The notes: generated by a model not told the origin, from the sequence alone. DNA of 64,000 nucleotides from Rhodococcus sp. Z13 (GCF_025837095.1 NZ_CP107551.1:1594352-1658351); one strand, 5' to 3'. Positions 45,348-56,233 are shown, numbered from the stretch's first letter. Numbers and translations are program-made.

Positions 45348-46796
45348 TCAGCGGTAGCGACCGCTGCAGGCGGCCTCCCCGCCCAGGACTCCGGTGCGGA
45401 ACGCGTCGACCCGGGAGAACCCGCTCGGCACGGTGTTGCCGTTGACGTCGCTGGCCGCCAGGCCGTCGGTGAGCAGACCGGACACCGCCTCGTCGAGGTC
45501 GCCGGGGGACAGCCACACCCGGACCTTCTCCGGATCGACGGTCGACGACGCCGAACCGGTCGGGCTCAGCGCCGCGCTGATCGCCCCGGACAGGCACGCC
45601 GCGCGCAGGGCGGTACGCGGCTCGGTCAGGGTCTGACCGGCCTCCTTCTGGACCGCGAGGGTGTACCGGGAGGCGACGAGCACGTAGGCGCTGTAGTCGC
45701 CGCGCACCCCGGCGTCGAACTCGTCGATGCCGGTGGAGGCGGCGGTGCCGCGCTCGGCGAGTTCCGCGACGTCCACGCCGACCGTGTTGGTCGCCGGACA
45801 GTACGAGACGGGGGAGGTGGCCCGGGCATCCGGGCAGTCCGAGTCGGTGCCCGACAGATCGAGGACCGGCGGCGCGTCCAGGTCGAAGACCTGGTGGAAC
45901 GACTCGAAGATCGCCTCGATCGACTCCTCGGTGACCGGCAGTTCGCCGTCGTCGCCCTCGATGTACTGCGGCAGGTCGGCGCGGCGCGACTCGATCTCGG
46001 CCGCATCGATCTGCGCGCACGCCGCGACACCGTCGGTGAAGCCGATCTGCATCGCGGTGACCCGCTCGAACGCCGAACCGTGGACGGAATCCGGATCGGT
46101 GGGATCGCTGTCGCGGAACAGCACCATGGACGCGAGGACGTTGTTGAGCCCGTCCGAGGTGTCGAGCTGGAAGTGCTCGGCCCCGCCCTCGGCGACGTGC
46201 CGCATGAACGCCCCGGCGAAGCAGTCGGCCTGCTGCTCGAAGACGATGCCGGGATCGTCGTCGGCGACGAGCCCCGCGTTGTACTGGACGGCGTGCCCGT
46301 ACTCGTGGGCGAGCACCATCACCGCGGACATCGGCCCGAAGTCGTCGATCAGCTGCGGCATGAGGAAGGCGCGGTCCCAGCCGATCTCGTCGCGTCCGCT
46401 GCAGTAGGCGGCGTTGATGAAGTCGTAGGTCGGCTCCCCGCAGAAACGCGGTCCGCGCCGCTCCGAGGGATCCCACGACACGATCGTCTGTACGGGCCGG
46501 AAGGTGCCGCGGGCGATCGACCCGAACTCCTCGCGCCAGAAGGCCTCGATGTCGGCGACGGCGTTCCCGGCGAGGGTGTCGACCGGGCCGCCGTCGGTGT
46601 TCTCGATGACCACCTCGGCGTCGGGGACGCCGCTGCGCGGTCCGGACGGACCCGATGTGACGGGGAGCCCGGCCACCGCGAACGGATTGTCGTAGATGGA
46701 CACCGCCGTGCCCGCGATGCTCTGCGCGCATCCTGCCAACAGGACCGAGGCCAGTGCGGGCACCACCAGTCGCCCGAACCGGTGCGTCCGTCCCAT
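45348..46796 (-). CDS. Lipoprotein neutral zinc metallopeptidase
   Basis: The 482-residue protein has a lipoprotein signal with lipobox VLLAGC (Cys23), so it is anchored outside the membrane. The zinc site is HEYGH (VMVLAHEYGHAVQYNAG), followed by the third-ligand region IVFEQQADCFAGAF, as in the YpfJ/neutral zinc metallopeptidase family (PF04228). ATG 46796 has CAGGAG upstream. It replaces the PE_PGRS gene found here in M. tuberculosis. It precedes glgB's stop on the same strand, but a shared transcript is not clear. The substrate is unknown. Confidence 0.88.
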   Translation of the reverse strand: MGRTHRFGRLVVPALASVLLAGCAQSIAGTAVSIYDNPFAVAGLPVTSGPSGPRSGVPDAEVVIENTDGGPVDTLAGNAVADIEAFWREEFGSIARGTFRPVQTIVSWDPSERRGPRFCGEPTYDFINAAYCSGRDEIGWDRAFLMPQLIDDFGPMSAVMVLAHEYGHAVQYNAGLVADDDPGIVFEQQADCFAGAFMRHVAEGGAEHFQLDTSDGLNNVLASMVLFRDSDPTDPDSVHGSAFERVTAMQIGFTDGVAACAQIDAAEIESRRADLPQYIEGDDGELPVTEESIEAIFESFHQVFDLDAPPVLDLSGTDSDCPDARATSPVSYCPATNTVGVDVAELAERGTAASTGIDEFDAGVRGDYSAYVLVASRYTLAVQKEAGQTLTEPRTALRAACLSGAISAALSPTGSASSTVDPEKVRVWLSPGDLDEAVSGLLTDGLAASDVNGNTVPSGFSRVDAFRTGVLGGEAACSGRYR

Positions 46797-46824
46797 GCTG
46801 ATGTGCTCCTGTCGTCGGGCAGCG

Positions 46825-49077
46825 TCACCTCCGCAACGACAACCAGATCGCTCCGTGCGCAGGCAGGGTCACCCGAGCCGAGGCAGGACGTCCGTGCCAC
46901 GAATGCTCGTCCGCCTGGACGGCCCCGAAGTTGCCGACCCCGTTACCGTGGTACTCGGCGGCATCCGTGTTGAGGATCTCCTCCCACCTGCCCGGTTCGG
47001 GCAATCCGACACGATAGTCGCCGTACGTGCTGCCGGAAAAGTTGTGCAGGCAGGCGATCACCGAGCCGTCGCTGCCGTACCGCAGGAAGCTCAGCACGTT
47101 GTTGTGCGCGTCGTTCGCGTCGATCCACGAGTAGCCGCCGGGCGTGGTGTCGAGCGTGTACAGGGCGGGATGTGCCCGGTAGACACGGTTCAGATCGCAC
47201 ACCAGCCTGCGGACGCCGGCATGCAGCGGCTCGTCGAGCTGCCACCAGTCCAGCCCGCGTTCCTCCGACCACTCGGCGACCTGACCGAACTCCTGGCCCA
47301 TGAACAGCAGCTGCTTGCCCGGATGCGCCCACATGTAGGCGAGCATCGACCGCAGGCCCGCCGCGCGGGTGCGGTCGTCCCCCGGCAGTCGCGTCCACAG
47401 CGTGCCCTTGCCGTGCACCACCTCGTCGTGGCTGATGGGCAGCACGAAGTTCTCGCTCCACGCGTAGACGAGCGAAAAGGTGATCTCGTGGTGGTGGAAG
47501 GTGCGGTGCACGGGATCGCGCGACAGGTAGTTCAGGCTGTCGTGCATCCACCCCATGTTCCACTTCATGCTGAAACCGAGCCCGCCGACGTTGGTCGAGC
47601 GGGTGACCCCCGGCCACGAGGTGGATTCCTCGGCGACCGTCACGATGCCCGGATGGTGCTTGTGCACGGTGGCGTTGAGTTCCTGCAGGAACGACACGGC
47701 CTCGAGGTTCTCGCGGCCGCCGTGGATGTTCGGGGTCCAGCCGCCGTCGGGCCGCGAGTAGTCGAGATACAGCATCGACGCGACGGCATCGACCCGCAGC
47801 CCGTCGATGTGGAACTCCTCGATCCAGTACAGGGCGTTCGCGACGAGGAAGTTGCGTACCTCGGGGCGGCCGTAGTCGAAGACGTAGGTGCCCCAGTCGA
47901 GCTGCTCACCGCGCTTCGGATCGGGATGTTCGTACTGGGGGCTGCCGTCGAAGCGGGCCAACGCCCACTCGTCCTTCGGGAAGTGGGCCGGCACCCAGTC
48001 CATGATCACGCCGATCCCGGCGCGGTGGAGACGGTCGACGAACGCCCGGAACTCGTCCGGATCCCCGAACCGCGCCGTGGGCGCGTAGTAGGAGGTGACC
48101 TGGTAGCCCCACGACCCGCCGAAGGGATGCTCGGCGACCGGCAGCAGCTCGACGTGGGTGAACCCCGTCTCCAGCACGTACTCGGTGAGTGCGTCGGCCA
48201 GTTCGAGATAGTTCAGACCGGGCCGCCACGAACCGAGGTGCACCTCGTACACCGACATCGGTTCCTGCCAGGGCTGCGCCTTCGCGCGCGCGGCCAGCCA
48301 CTCGTCGTCGGTCCAGGTGTAGCGGCTCTCGAAGACCCTCGACGCGGTCGCCGGTGGCACCTCGGTGGAGAACGCCATCGGATCGGCCTTGTCGCGCACC
48401 GACCCGTCGCGCCCGTGCACCCGGTACTTGTACAGCGCGCCGGGTTCGACGCCGGGCAGGAACAGCTCCCACACTCCGCTCGACCCGAGTACCCGCATGG
48501 GGGCGGTGCGTCCGCCCCAGCCGTCGAAGTCGCCGATCACCGTGACCCCGCGCGCTCCCGGCGCCCACACCGCGAACGATGTGCCGGTCACCGGGCCGTC
48601 CGGGGTCTCGTAGGTGCGCGGATGTGCCCCGAGCACCTCCCACAGCCGCTCGTGGCGGCCCTCCCGGATCAGGTGCCGGTCGAGTTCGCCGAGGGTCGGC
48701 ATGAACCGGTAGCCGTCGGCGACGATCTCGACGTGGTCGAACGGGTAGGTCACCACCAGGCGGTAGTCCGCCGGGTCGAACACCGGGACCAGCGCGCTGA
48801 ACACGTCGCCGCCCACCGGCTCGAGCGGATGGTCGTGCCCACCGATGCGCGCGGCGACCTTCTCGGCGCCCGGTTTCAGCGCGCGGATGATCGTGCCCTC
48901 CGGATGCGGGTGCGCCCCGAGCACCGAGTGCGGGTCGTGGTGCTCACCGGCGGCGAGCAGGGCCAGATCCTCCGGTCGCGGGCTGTGGCGCCGCCGCGGA
49001 ACGTCGGTGCCCGGCGCCGACGACCCGTGGTGCGACTGCGGCGGTTGCGGGCGCGGCGACTGCGGGGGCACGGTCAC
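46825..49077 (-). CDS. glgB: 1,4-alpha-glucan branching enzyme
   Basis: The 750-residue GH13 enzyme makes alpha-1,6 branches. It has two N-terminal beta-domains (a CBM48 near [17 protein letters not shown]) and the catalytic barrel with nucleophile Asp in [15 protein letters not shown], acid Glu in [12 protein letters not shown] and Asp in [13 protein letters not shown] 49077 overlaps the glgE stop (GTGA) and has AGGAGG 5 nt upstream, so the two are coupled. Together with GlgE it forms the maltose-1-phosphate route to branched alpha-glucan, as in Rv1326c-Rv1327c. Confidence 0.96.
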   Translation of the reverse strand: MTVPPQSPRPQPPQSHHGSSAPGTDVPRRRHSPRPEDLALLAAGEHHDPHSVLGAHPHPEGTIIRALKPGAEKVAARIGGHDHPLEPVGGDVFSALVPVFDPADYRLVVTYPFDHVEIVADGYRFMPTLGELDRHLIREGRHERLWEVLGAHPRTYETPDGPVTGTSFAVWAPGARGVTVIGDFDGWGGRTAPMRVLGSSGVWELFLPGVEPGALYKYRVHGRDGSVRDKADPMAFSTEVPPATASRVFESRYTWTDDEWLAARAKAQPWQEPMSVYEVHLGSWRPGLNYLELADALTEYVLETGFTHVELLPVAEHPFGGSWGYQVTSYYAPTARFGDPDEFRAFVDRLHRAGIGVIMDWVPAHFPKDEWALARFDGSPQYEHPDPKRGEQLDWGTYVFDYGRPEVRNFLVANALYWIEEFHIDGLRVDAVASMLYLDYSRPDGGWTPNIHGGRENLEAVSFLQELNATVHKHHPGIVTVAEESTSWPGVTRSTNVGGLGFSMKWNMGWMHDSLNYLSRDPVHRTFHHHEITFSLVYAWSENFVLPISHDEVVHGKGTLWTRLPGDDRTRAAGLRSMLAYMWAHPGKQLLFMGQEFGQVAEWSEERGLDWWQLDEPLHAGVRRLVCDLNRVYRAHPALYTLDTTPGGYSWIDANDAHNNVLSFLRYGSDGSVIACLHNFSGSTYGDYRVGLPEPGRWEEILNTDAAEYHGNGVGNFGAVQADEHSWHGRPASARVTLPAHGAIWLSLRR

Positions 49078-51092
49078 GACTGCCTCCTGTACGCGAGCTC
49101 GGTGCGGGCGGGGATACCGATCGGGGGCAGCACCAGGATGTGCGCGACCGCCCGCCACGGCTCCAGACGGATGTAGTTGGCCTGACCCCAGTCGTACTGT
49201 TCCCCGCTGACCTCGTCGTAAACGGGGAACCGGTCGTGCCAGTCGTGCCCGATCGCCGGCATGTCCAGCCACACCGTGCCCTGCTCCGCCCCGAACGGGT
49301 TCAGATTGATCACGGTGAGCACGCAGTCGCCGGTGGTCGGGTCGAACTTCGAGTAGGCGATGAGCGAGTCGTTGTCGACGTGGTGGAAGTGGATGTTGCG
49401 CAGCTGCTGCAGCGCCGGGTGCGCGCGGCGGATGCGGTTGAGGGTGGTCAGCCACGGCTCCAGCGACTCGCCGCGACGGCGGGCCTCGTCGAAGCGGCGC
49501 GGCCGCAGCTCGTACTTCTCCGAGTCGAGGTACTCCTCGCTGCCCGGTCGCAGCGGGACGTGCTCGTACAGCTCGTAGCCGGAGTACACACCCCAGCTCG
49601 GCGCCATCGTCGCCGCCAGCGCCGCCCGCAACGCGAACATGCCCGGACCGCCCTGCTGCAACGTCTCGTGCAGGATGTCCGGGGTGTTGACGAACAGGTT
49701 GGGGCGGGCCTCGTCGGCCTTCGCCGCGAGTTCGTTGCCGAACTCGGTGAGCTCCCACTTCGCGACCCGCCACGTGAAGTACGTGTAGGACTGCGTGAAC
49801 CCGCGGCGCGCGAGCCCGTACATGCGCGCGGGCCGGGTGAACGCCTCCGACAGGAACAGCACGTCCGGGTCGGTCTGCTTGACCTCGTTGATGAGCCGCT
49901 CCCAGAAGTTCGGCGGCTTGGTGTGCGGGTTGTCGACGCGGAAGATCTTCACGCCCGTGCCGATCCAGTGCCGCACCACCCGCAGCACCTCGGCGTAGAT
50001 CCCCTCGGGATCGTTGTCGAAGTTGATGGGATAGATGTCCTGGTACTTCTTCGGAGGGTTCTCCGCGTAGGCGATCGTGCCGTCCGGCAGCACCGTGAAC
50101 CATTCCGGATGCTCCCGCGCCCAGGGATGGTCGGGGGCGCACTGCAACGCCAGGTCCAGGGCGACCTCGAGGTCGAGATCGCGGGCGCGGGCCACGAAGT
50201 CGCGGAAGTCCTGTTCCGTGCCGAGCTCGGGATGGATCGCGTCGTGTCCGCCCTCGTCGGAACCGATCGCCCACGGCGAGCCCACGTCCCCGGGCTCGGC
50301 GACGAGAGTGTTGTTGCGGCCCTTGCGATTGACCTTGCCGATCGGGTGGATCGGGGGCAGGTACACCACGTCGAAGCCCATCGCGGCGATGCGCGGCAGC
50401 TCGCGGGCGGCGGTGGCGAAGGTGCCGTGCCGCGGGGTGCCGTCCTCGTTCCAGCCGCCGGTGGAGCGGGGGAAGAACTCGTACCACGACCCGAACAGCG
50501 CGCGGCGGCGGTCCACGAGCACCGTGTGACCCTTTCCGCGGGTGATCAGTTCGCGCAGCGGGTCGGCGCGCAGGATCTCGGTGACGTCGGGGGAGAAGGC
50601 GGGGGCGAGACGCTCCGGCAGCGGACGCTCCGAGCGCAGCGACGCGGCGACCGCCAGCAGGGTGGGCCGGTTGCCGCGGGGCACGCCCTTCGCGGCCTTC
50701 TCGAACATGCGGGCGCCGATCTCGAGGTCGTTGGCGAGTTCCTCGGGGCCCTGTCCGGCCTCGGCCTTCGCGGTCACCGTGTGCCGCCACGTCGAGACCG
50801 GGTCGCTCCACGCCTCGATGCGGTACGTCCAGGTGCCGGAGGTGGTGGGGCAGAAGGTGGCGTGGAAGACGTCGGGTTCGTCGCCGGGCACCATCGGGAT
50901 CCGCACCGTCTTCCCGCCGTGTTCCGGATCGCCGGCGGGGGAGCGGACGGCGAGGGTCGCGGCGACCGCGTCGTGTCCCTCGCGCCAGACGACGGCGGAG
51001 ACGGGGACGACCTCCCCGACGACCGCCTTGGTCGGATAGCGCCCTCCGTCTATCGAGGGACGTACGTCGTCGATGGCGAGGCGACCTGTCAC
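49074..51092 (-). CDS. glgE: Alpha-1,4-glucan:maltose-1-phosphate maltosyltransferase
   Basis: The 672-residue GH13_3 enzyme extends alpha-glucan with maltosyl units from maltose 1-phosphate. The nucleophile is the Asp in [16 protein letters not shown] and the general acid the Glu in [15 protein letters not shown]. An N-terminal DUF3416 domain precedes the barrel. It is a validated drug target in M. tuberculosis, where loss of GlgE is lethal because maltose 1-phosphate builds up. GTG 51092 follows CGGAGC. It transcribes divergently from the micropeptide gene and glgP. Confidence 0.96.
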   Translation of the reverse strand: MTGRLAIDDVRPSIDGGRYPTKAVVGEVVPVSAVVWREGHDAVAATLAVRSPAGDPEHGGKTVRIPMVPGDEPDVFHATFCPTTSGTWTYRIEAWSDPVSTWRHTVTAKAEAGQGPEELANDLEIGARMFEKAAKGVPRGNRPTLLAVAASLRSERPLPERLAPAFSPDVTEILRADPLRELITRGKGHTVLVDRRRALFGSWYEFFPRSTGGWNEDGTPRHGTFATAARELPRIAAMGFDVVYLPPIHPIGKVNRKGRNNTLVAEPGDVGSPWAIGSDEGGHDAIHPELGTEQDFRDFVARARDLDLEVALDLALQCAPDHPWAREHPEWFTVLPDGTIAYAENPPKKYQDIYPINFDNDPEGIYAEVLRVVRHWIGTGVKIFRVDNPHTKPPNFWERLINEVKQTDPDVLFLSEAFTRPARMYGLARRGFTQSYTYFTWRVAKWELTEFGNELAAKADEARPNLFVNTPDILHETLQQGGPGMFALRAALAATMAPSWGVYSGYELYEHVPLRPGSEEYLDSEKYELRPRRFDEARRRGESLEPWLTTLNRIRRAHPALQQLRNIHFHHVDNDSLIAYSKFDPTTGDCVLTVINLNPFGAEQGTVWLDMPAIGHDWHDRFPVYDEVSGEQYDWGQANYIRLEPWRAVAHILVLPPIGIPARTELAYRRQS

Positions 51093-51289
51093 GCTTGCTC
51101 CGTTTCGTGGGGTCGGGGTGGACGACCTGGGCCGATCGGGACGACGACCGTGTCACGACCCACCGTAGTGGAGGCCGTCGCGTAGGGCGGGCCGTGCACC
51201 GGAACCACTGGGGAATCCCCGCTGCGAACCCGAAAATATCCGTAACTCAGGGTTCACTTCGGTTGACCCGCGGGCAACATGCGTCTCTC

Positions 51290-51295
51290 TAGTGT
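51290..51295 (+). promoter_or_regulatory. -10 element TAGTGT for the micropeptide gene
   Basis: TAGTGT puts transcription start near 51302, about 50 nt before ATG 51354. The leader contains the perfect palindrome CCTCCGCGGAGG (51321-51332). TTGACC at 51263 is 21 nt upstream, too far for an ideal -35. Confidence 0.4.
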
Positions 51296-51353
51296 CGTTT
51301 CTGCACGACAACGAAAACCTCCTCCGCGGAGGTTCAACCGAAAGGGAGAACAC

Positions 51354-51422
51354 ATGGGTCTGGTTGCCGGTCTGATCGGAATCGTCGGGGATCTGCTTCA
51401 CCTTCTGCTCGGCGGCCTCTGA
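51354..51422 (+). CDS. 22-residue hydrophobic micropeptide
   Basis: ATG 51354 is preceded by a good ribosome site (AAAGGGAG, 6-8 nt) and runs 22 codons to TGA. The product begins MGLVAGLIGIVGDLL and ends in a Leu/Gly-rich tail, with one Asp and one His. It could form a single amphipathic or membrane helix. Two hairpins follow at once. Its own promoter-like element, leader hairpin, ribosome site and terminator make it a compact independent unit in the glgE-glgP gap. I do not recognise the family, and no function can be given. Confidence 0.6.
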   Translation: MGLVAGLIGIVGDLLHLLLGGL

Positions 51423-51428
51423 TCCAGC

Positions 51429-51487
51429 GGCCGACGGAGTCGGCCATCGGGAGGAAAAGCCCCGCGGTGTGCACGCCGCGGGGCCTT
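51429..51487 (+). terminator. Tandem hairpins after the micropeptide gene
   Basis: GGCCGAC-GGA-GTCGGCC (51429-51445) is followed by a GC-rich hairpin GCCCCGCGG/CCGCGGGGC (51459-51467 with 51476-51484) that ends CTTCTCG. Together they would end a very short transcript before glgP. Confidence 0.75.
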
Positions 51488-51576
51488 CTCGTGTCCGGGA
51501 CCGTCGGCGAGCCGGCCGTGGCGCGTTTCGGCACGTGAGATGTGCCGCGCGCGCCGCGCGAAGCGCCGCAGGTGGG

Positions 51577-51582
51577 TAGTGT
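51577..51582 (+). promoter_or_regulatory. -10 element TAGTGT, leaderless glgP transcript
   Basis: TAGTGT ends 7 nt before GTG 51590; no ribosome site is visible. Confidence 0.5.
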
Positions 51583-51589
51583 GCACCCC

Positions 51590-54169
51590 GTGAAAGCATT
51601 GCGCCGGTTCACCGTACGAGCACACCTTCCCGAGCGGTTGACCGCGCTGGGAACCCTGACCGCGAACCTGCGATGGTCGTGGCATCCACCCACCCAGGAC
51701 CTGTTCGCGTCGATCGACCCCGAGCTGTGGGAGCGCTCCGGCGGCGACCCCGTCCGCCTGCTCGGTGAGGTCCCCCCGTCCCGCCTCGACGCGCTCGCGC
51801 AGGACGGCGACTTCCTGGCCCGCCTCGACGCCGCCGCCGCCGACCTCGAGCACTACCTGTCGCGGCCCCGCTGGTACCAGCAACAGCAGGAGCGCGGCGA
51901 GACCCTGCCCGCCGGAATCGCCTACTTCTCCATGGAGTTCGGTGTCTCCGAGGTGCTGCCCAACTACTCGGGTGGCCTCGGCATCCTCGCCGGCGACCAC
52001 CTGAAGGCGGCCTCCGATCTGGGCCTGCCGCTCATCGGTGTCGGCCTGCTCTACCGCTCGGGCTACTTCCGGCAGTCCCTCAGCGCCGACGGCTGGCAGC
52101 TCGAGCACTATCCGCCCTACGACCCGCTGGGCCTGCCGCTACGGCTGCTCACCGAGGAGGACGGCACCGCCGCGCTCGTGCAGGTCACCATGCCCGGCGG
52201 ACGCACCCTCGTCGCGCGGATCTGGATCGCGCAGATCGGCCGGGTGCCGCTGCTGCTGCTCGACTCCGACATCCTCAGCAACGACGAGGAACTGCGCGGC
52301 GTCACCGACCGGCTCTACGGCGGCGACCAGGACCACCGCATCAAGCAGGAGATCCTCGCCGGTGTCGGCGGTGTCCGGGCCGTGCGCGCCTATACCCGCA
52401 TCCACGGCCTGCCCGACCCCGACGTCTTCCACATGAACGAGGGCCACGCCGGCTTCCTCGGCGCCGAACGCATCCGCGAACTCGTCACCGGCGCCGGCCT
52501 CGACTTCGACGAGGCGCTCGCCGCCGTCCGCGCCGGCACGGTCTTCACCACCCACACCCCGGTGCCCGCGGGCATCGATCGGTTCCCCATCGATCTGGTG
52601 CGGCACTACTTCTCGGGCCCCAACGGGGAGAACGAGTCGGCACTGCTGCCGGGCCTGACCGTCGACCGCATCCTGGCCCTGGGCCGGGAGGACGACCCGA
52701 GCGTGTTCAACATGGCCCACCTCGGGCTGCGGCTCGGCCAGCGCTGCAACGGCGTGTCCAAGCTGCACGGCGAGGTCAGCCGCGGCATGTTCCAGGGCCT
52801 GTGGCCCGGCTTCGACGCTGCCGAGGTGCCCATCGGCTCGGTCACCAACGGCGTGCACGCCCCCACCTGGGCGGCCCGTGAATGGATCGCCCTCGCCAAC
52901 CGCCTCGCCGGACCCGACCGGGTCGAGGAGGCCCGCGGCTGGGAACTGCTGCAGACCGTCGACCCCAAGGAACTGTGGGCGACCCGCAACACCCTGCGTG
53001 CCCGGCTCGTCGCCGAGGTGCGCCGCCGGTTGCGCGAATCGTGGATCGAACGCGGCGCCACCGACGCCGAACTCGGCTGGATCGAATCGGTTTTCGACCC
53101 GAACGTGCTCACCGTCGGCTTCGCGCGGCGCGTGCCCACCTACAAGCGCCTGACCCTGATGCTCCGCGACCCGGAGCGGCTGCGCGCGCTGCTGCTCGAC
53201 GAGGAACGCCCGCTGCAGCTGGTCGTCGCCGGCAAGAGCCACCCCGCCGACGACGGCGGCAAGGCGCTCATCCAGCAGGTCGTGCGGTTCGCCGACCGCT
53301 ACGACCTGCGGCACCGCATCGTCTTCCTGCCCGACTACGACATGTCGATGGCCCGTTATCTGTACTGGGGTTGCGACGTGTGGCTCAACAACCCGCTGCG
53401 GCCGCTCGAGGCGTGCGGCACCTCGGGTATGAAGTCGGCGCTCAACGGCGGCCTGAACCTGTCCATCCGCGACGGTTGGTGGGACGAGATGTTCGACGGC
53501 GAGAACGGCTGGGCCATCCCCACCGCCGACGGCGTCGACGACACCCGCCGCGACGACCTCGAGGCCGCCGCGCTGTACGAGCTGCTCGAACGGTCGGTGC
53601 TGCCGCGCTTCTACGACCGCGACGAGGACGGCGTGCCGACCCGCTGGATCGAGATGGTGCGGCACACCCTCGAGAACCTCGGTCCCAAGGTGCTCGCCTC
53701 CCGGATGGTGCGCGACTACGCCGTCGACTACTACATCCCGGCGGCCCGCTCCGCCCGGACCGTCACCGCCGACGGCTTCGCCGGCGCGAAGGCCCTCGCC
53801 GAGTACCGGCACCGGATCGAGGCGGCGTGGCCGGCCGTGCGGGTCGCGCAGGTCGACTCCGAGCCCATCCCGGACGTACCGCGCATCGGCGTGCCGCTCG
53901 GGCTGACCGCCCACGTCCAGCTCGGCGACCTGACCCCGCAGGACGTCGAGGTGCAGGCCGTCGTCGGGCGGGTGGACGCGGACGAGACGCTGAGCAACCC
54001 CGTCACCGTGCCGATGGACCACACCGGCACCGACGCGCTCGGCGAGGAGTTCACGGCGACGATCCCGCTGCCGCTCGCCGGACCCGTGGGGTACACGGTG
54101 CGGGTGCTGCCGCGCCACGAGCTGCTCGCCACCCCCGCCGAACTCGGCATGGTGGCGCTGCCGCACTAG
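51590..54169 (+). CDS. glgP: Alpha-glucan phosphorylase
   Basis: The 859-residue PLP enzyme releases glucose 1-phosphate from alpha-glucan. It has an N-terminal DUF3417 domain (LTANLRWSWHPPTQDLFASI), AYFSMEFGVSEVLPNYSGGL, VFHMNEGHAGF and the PLP-lysine motif GTSGMKSALNGGLNLSIRDG, the bacterial/archaeal short-type phosphorylase family. GTG 51590 gives nearly the M. tuberculosis length (Rv1328, 863); an upstream in-frame ATG at 51542 lacks support. It faces the glgE-glgB pair, so synthesis and breakdown are encoded back to back. Confidence 0.95.
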   Translation: MKALRRFTVRAHLPERLTALGTLTANLRWSWHPPTQDLFASIDPELWERSGGDPVRLLGEVPPSRLDALAQDGDFLARLDAAAADLEHYLSRPRWYQQQQERGETLPAGIAYFSMEFGVSEVLPNYSGGLGILAGDHLKAASDLGLPLIGVGLLYRSGYFRQSLSADGWQLEHYPPYDPLGLPLRLLTEEDGTAALVQVTMPGGRTLVARIWIAQIGRVPLLLLDSDILSNDEELRGVTDRLYGGDQDHRIKQEILAGVGGVRAVRAYTRIHGLPDPDVFHMNEGHAGFLGAERIRELVTGAGLDFDEALAAVRAGTVFTTHTPVPAGIDRFPIDLVRHYFSGPNGENESALLPGLTVDRILALGREDDPSVFNMAHLGLRLGQRCNGVSKLHGEVSRGMFQGLWPGFDAAEVPIGSVTNGVHAPTWAAREWIALANRLAGPDRVEEARGWELLQTVDPKELWATRNTLRARLVAEVRRRLRESWIERGATDAELGWIESVFDPNVLTVGFARRVPTYKRLTLMLRDPERLRALLLDEERPLQLVVAGKSHPADDGGKALIQQVVRFADRYDLRHRIVFLPDYDMSMARYLYWGCDVWLNNPLRPLEACGTSGMKSALNGGLNLSIRDGWWDEMFDGENGWAIPTADGVDDTRRDDLEAAALYELLERSVLPRFYDRDEDGVPTRWIEMVRHTLENLGPKVLASRMVRDYAVDYYIPAARSARTVTADGFAGAKALAEYRHRIEAAWPAVRVAQVDSEPIPDVPRIGVPLGLTAHVQLGDLTPQDVEVQAVVGRVDADETLSNPVTVPMDHTGTDALGEEFTATIPLPLAGPVGYTVRVLPRHELLATPAELGMVALPH

Positions 54170-54180
54170 CGGCTCCGACG

Positions 54181-54196
54181 CCGGCGGTTCCGCCGG
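54181..54196. terminator. Short hairpin between convergent glgP and helicase genes
   Basis: CCGGCG-GTTC-CGCCGG in a 30-bp gap between convergent genes. Confidence 0.5.
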
Positions 54197-54199
54197 GGC

Positions 54200-56227
54200 T
54201 CAGGCGCGCAGACGCTCGAGCGCCCGGCGGACCACCTTCGGATCGGTGGTCTCCCAGAAGGGAGGCAGCGACGCCCGCAGATAGCCGCCGTAGCGGGCGG
54301 TCGCGAGCCGCGAGTCCAGCACCGCCACCACACCCCGGTCGTCGGTGCTGCGCAGCAACCGGCCCACACCCTGCGCGAGCAGCAACGCCGCGTGGTTCGC
54401 GGCCACCGCCATGAACCCGTTGCCGCCGCGTGCCTCCACGGCGCGCTGCCGCGCCACGAGCAGCGGATCGTCGGGACGCGGGAACGGGATGCGGTCGATG
54501 ATCACCAGCGACAGCGACGGGCCCGGCACGTCGACGCCCTGCCACAAGGTGAGGGTGCCGAACAGGCTCGTCGCCTCGTCGGCGGCGAACTTCTCCACCA
54601 GCGCACCGGTCGCGTCGTCGCCCTGACACAGGATCGGCGTGTCCAGCCGTTCGCGCAGCGCCTCCGTCGCGGCCTTCGCCGCCCGCATCGACGAGAACAG
54701 TCCCAGCGTGCGGCCCTCGGCGGCGGTGATCAGCTCGGCGATCTCGTCCACATGGGAGGGCGGCAGACCGTCGCGCCCGGGCGGCGTCAGATGCTTCGCG
54801 ATGTACAGGATCCCGGACTTGCGGTGATCGAACGGCGACCCGACGTCGAGCCCGTTCCACGCGAGATCACCCTGATCGGACGGGGGTTCGCTGCCGGAGG
54901 CGGACCGGGTGTCGCTGCGCGCGGAGGACTGCGGCGGCAGCCCCCAGTTCACGGCCAGCCCGTCGAACGAGCCACCCACCGTCAGCGTCGCCGAGGTGAG
55001 GATTACCGTGGACTCGCCGAACAGGCGGCTGCGCAGCAGACCCCCGACCGACAGCGGCGCCACCCGCACCGTGCGCCGCACGTGCCCGCGGAACTCGTCG
55101 GCGGCCAGCCACACGACGTCGGGGCGCAACGACGGGTCGCGCTGCTCGAAGGTGGTGAGCACCCGCACCGCGCAGTCGTGCACGTCGTCGATCTCCGCGA
55201 GCGCCTGGCTGCGGGCCGCGGCCACCTCCGGATCGGTGCCCGGCTTGGCCGGACCGATCGCGGTGTGCACGGCCCACGCCGCGTCGCGGATCGCCGCGAG
55301 CGCCGCGGCGGCACCCTCGGGCATCTCGTCCCAGCGGCCCGGGGGAAGCTCCTCGAGAAAGGACGCCCAGTTCTCGGCGGCGCCCTCGAGCCGGTCGACC
55401 TCCTCGTCCTCGACGAGCTTGACGCAGCGGCGCGCGGCCGCCGAGATCGTGCTGCCCGACAACTCGGCCGTCGCCACCCCGGTGACCCGGTCGACGAGTT
55501 CGTGCGCCTCGTCGACGACCACGACGTCGTGCTCGGGGAGGATCGAGATGCCGGTGATCGCATCGATCGCGAGCAGCGCGTGGTTGGTGACCACCACGTC
55601 GACCTGCGCGGCCTCGGCGCGGGCGATCTCGGCGAAGCAGTCCTCGCCCACCGGGCACCGCGCCTTGCCGAGGCACTCGCGCGCGGTGACGCTCACCTGC
55701 CGCCAGGCCTGATCGGAGACGCCGGGGGAGAGATCGTCGCGGTCGCCCGTCCCGGTGGTCGACGACCATTCCGTCACCCGACGCACCTCGCGGCCGATCC
55801 GCGACAGCGCGAACGCGTCGAACAGTCCGGTGTCCGGCGGCTCCTCCGCGAGACCGGTGTGGATCTTGTTCAGGCACAGATAGTTGCCGCGGCCCTTGAG
55901 GATCGCGAAGCGGGGGCGCCGGCCCAGCGACCCGGCCAGCGCGTCGGCCAGGCGCGGGAGGTCGCGTTCGACGAGCTGCCGCTGCAACGCGATCGTCGCG
56001 GTGGACACCACCACGGTGCGGCCGGTCGCGACCGCGTACCGGATGCTCGGCACGAGATAGGCGAGCGACTTGCCGGTACCCGTACCGGCCTGCACCGCGA
56101 GGTGCTCGCCGGTGTCGATGCTGTGCGCCACTGCGGACGCCATCGTCATCTGGTTGTGTCGTTCCCTGCCGCCCAGCGCGTGAACCGCGGTTCGTAGCAA
56201 CTCGGGGACTTCGGGGAGATCCGGCAC
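54200..56227 (-). CDS. DinG/XPD-like iron-sulfur DNA helicase
   Basis: The 675-residue superfamily-2 helicase has Walker A GTGTGKSLAYLVP, DEAH box VVDEAHELVD and the late motif LATARYGGYLRASLPPFW. Four cysteines between motifs (NYLCLNKIH, then CLGKARCPVGEDC) fit a 4Fe-4S cluster. It should unwind 5'-tailed DNA, D-loops or R-loops. It matches Rv1329c, usually called dinG. GTG 56227 is the start. Confidence 0.93.
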   Translation of the reverse strand: MPDLPEVPELLRTAVHALGGRERHNQMTMASAVAHSIDTGEHLAVQAGTGTGKSLAYLVPSIRYAVATGRTVVVSTATIALQRQLVERDLPRLADALAGSLGRRPRFAILKGRGNYLCLNKIHTGLAEEPPDTGLFDAFALSRIGREVRRVTEWSSTTGTGDRDDLSPGVSDQAWRQVSVTARECLGKARCPVGEDCFAEIARAEAAQVDVVVTNHALLAIDAITGISILPEHDVVVVDEAHELVDRVTGVATAELSGSTISAAARRCVKLVEDEEVDRLEGAAENWASFLEELPPGRWDEMPEGAAAALAAIRDAAWAVHTAIGPAKPGTDPEVAAARSQALAEIDDVHDCAVRVLTTFEQRDPSLRPDVVWLAADEFRGHVRRTVRVAPLSVGGLLRSRLFGESTVILTSATLTVGGSFDGLAVNWGLPPQSSARSDTRSASGSEPPSDQGDLAWNGLDVGSPFDHRKSGILYIAKHLTPPGRDGLPPSHVDEIAELITAAEGRTLGLFSSMRAAKAATEALRERLDTPILCQGDDATGALVEKFAADEATSLFGTLTLWQGVDVPGPSLSLVIIDRIPFPRPDDPLLVARQRAVEARGGNGFMAVAANHAALLLAQGVGRLLRSTDDRGVVAVLDSRLATARYGGYLRASLPPFWETTDPKVVRRALERLRA

Positions 56228-56233
56228 CGGCCC

